This document shows, piece by piece, positions 57,290 through 64,000 of a stretch of 64,000 nt of DNA. Numbering within the stretch: position 1 is the stretch's first letter; each line of letters starts with the position of its first letter. The translations under genes and the position numbers were made by a program. The notes under the pieces were generated by a model. The model was not told where the DNA came from, searched no databases, and saw only the letters and a program-made list of their open reading frames with translations. The DNA is from Mastacembelus armatus (lineage: Eukaryota; Chordata; Actinopteri; Synbranchiformes; Mastacembelidae), in contig NC_046654.1 in NCBI RefSeq assembly GCF_900324485.2, positions 14,304,562 through 14,368,561 on the forward strand, written 5' to 3'.

Positions 57290-58573
57290 GGCTGGCTTTC
57301 ACCGCAGGAGACAACAGCGACGAGAGGCGGATGGTTTGTATCAGTCCGATCAATGGGGTGTAGTGTCCGCGGGTCTCCACAGGGGGCGACACTTGGCCAC
57401 ACTTAGTGTACGTCCTGTGGGCTGCGGGGTGCACTGCATCTAAGAAAATACTTGCACTACAAAACAACTGTACTACCTGCTCTGAAGCATTTAGACGACT
57501 TACTAATTAGAAACTGCAATACCACAGCTGTTACAAGTAGCTTCTCTTATTCATAATGTGACCTAAAGTACAGAAGTACTATCAAAATGTACTCAGTAAG
57601 TTAGTAAAAGTTCTCTTTGAGCGCCATAATGATTCGCTTAGTATGAAATGACTATATATCATATATTTCTAAGTATGTGTATTGTTATTGTATATTAAAA
57701 TGTATCATATTTGCCTTTAAAATTATATGGTAGAATGGAAAAGTAAAATGGAAGTACTCGTGACCAGCACAGGTAAAACAAGTTTGTACTTATATCCAGT
57801 ACTTGAAACTGAACTGTAGTTACAGCTCTCCACTGCTGCTCAGTAGGACTGAAAGCATGCACTCACATTTTAAGTAGCTTTTGTAGTTTTTGAGTATTTC
57901 TGCAGAATATGTTTCCATCATCACTGAATACAAGACTAGTACTGCAGTAGCCACAGTGCAGCCTGATTTAATTGAATGAGTTCACTTAGATGCACAAATA
58001 AACTGCTGAGAATTTTAGTATGGAACGGAGCAACACCAAAAATACACCTCGCTGATGGTGGTTCAGTTTATGTGGTGTCAGTTCCTGTGAATTTACAGTA
58101 ACAACAAACACCCATGTAAAGCATTTTACAGTAAATAGAACAAATTGAAAACATTATTAAACTGCAAAAGTAAAACACAGATGAAGCAATATGACAGTAT
58201 TTACATCTTAACAATGAGCACCAGGAGAGCAGCTACTTATTTAACTACACCAGACAGTCTCCAGCTTGTAGAAGCAACACAGTGATCGCTCTCCTCTCTG
58301 TTCCTGGCTCCTCAGCGGTGAAGCTGTCACAAGACTTTTCGGTTCACAGTCCTCATGTGACTGTCATGTGTTAAGTGGCCGCTTCAGAATAAGTTTGATG
58401 CAGAAACAAAGTACTCTTATTTGGAAAGTCTCAGGTTGTACCCTGTCAATGTAAGGCATGTACTCTTCAATGAACAAAACAAAAACAAGCATTCACATCC
58501 AAATGCTGTGCTGTTAGTATGTTAGTTTGAGTAAATTTATTGCATGTCTCTATGTCTTTCTACTCCATCAGGG
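57290..58573. other. hdac1 promoter side and lck 3' flank
   Basis: No exon. A reverse-strand AATAAA at 58536-58541 lies only 33 bases past the lck stop, so the lck 3' untranslated region may be very short unless a more distal site is used. The rest is AT-rich unique-looking sequence. Confidence 0.45.

Positions 58574-64000
<5,427 letters not shown>

Overview
The window is nuclear DNA from a ray-finned fish, most likely a spiny-rayed teleost. The evidence is compact multi-exon vertebrate genes with GT-AG introns, fish-type single-exon connexins, a ZP3-type egg-coat gene, and dispersed tRNA-like SINE copies with GGATG tails. I cannot name the species. Every gene with a recognisable human counterpart maps to human 1p34-1p36, so this is a reshuffled piece of that conserved block. 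Most of the content is well-known vertebrate genes. I found no plainly new multi-gene system.

Layout: 1-8.0 kb is gene-poor, AT-rich DNA with stretches that look like conserved regulatory elements. 8.06-8.86 kb (-) is a decayed kazald-family gene. 11.4-14.0 kb (+) is gale (UDP-galactose 4-epimerase, 10 coding exons). 14.8-17.8 kb (+) is zbtb8a (BTB zinc-finger protein). 19.6-22.3 kb (+) is hmgcl (HMG-CoA lyase, 9 exons, SINE in intron 4). 24.6-30.4 kb (-) holds two beta-type connexins, gjb3-like and gjb4-like. 31.6-34.2 kb (-) is ppie (RRM plus cyclophilin, 10 exons). 36.4-43.9 kb (-) is pabpc4 (14 exons), with a TATA box, a TOP-like start and an A-rich 5' leader. 44.7-47.3 kb (-) is a ZP3-like gene with a long C-terminal tail. 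48.6-52.1 kb (+) is a four-pass TMEM54/KRTCAP3-family gene. 53.5-57.3 kb (-) is hdac1 (13 exons, 482 aa). 58.6 kb to the right edge (-) is the 3' part of lck (five kinase-domain exons; the rest lies beyond 64000).

The genes are independent units, not an operon, but neighbourhoods are meaningful. lck-hdac1 keep the human order and orientation, as do gjb4-gjb3. gale and hmgcl are direct neighbours in human, but here zbtb8a lies between them. ppie and pabpc4 both act on RNA (spliceosomal isomerase and poly(A) binding). gale and hmgcl are unrelated metabolic enzymes.

The points most worth a second look are the kazald relic, a GC-AG intron in lck, the pabpc4 leader that looks built for autoregulation, the composite E-box/CRE just upstream of hmgcl, a repeat-borne duplication between the hmgcl upstream region and its intron 4, a perfect 13-bp hairpin between the connexin genes, and the ZP protein with its unusual tail.
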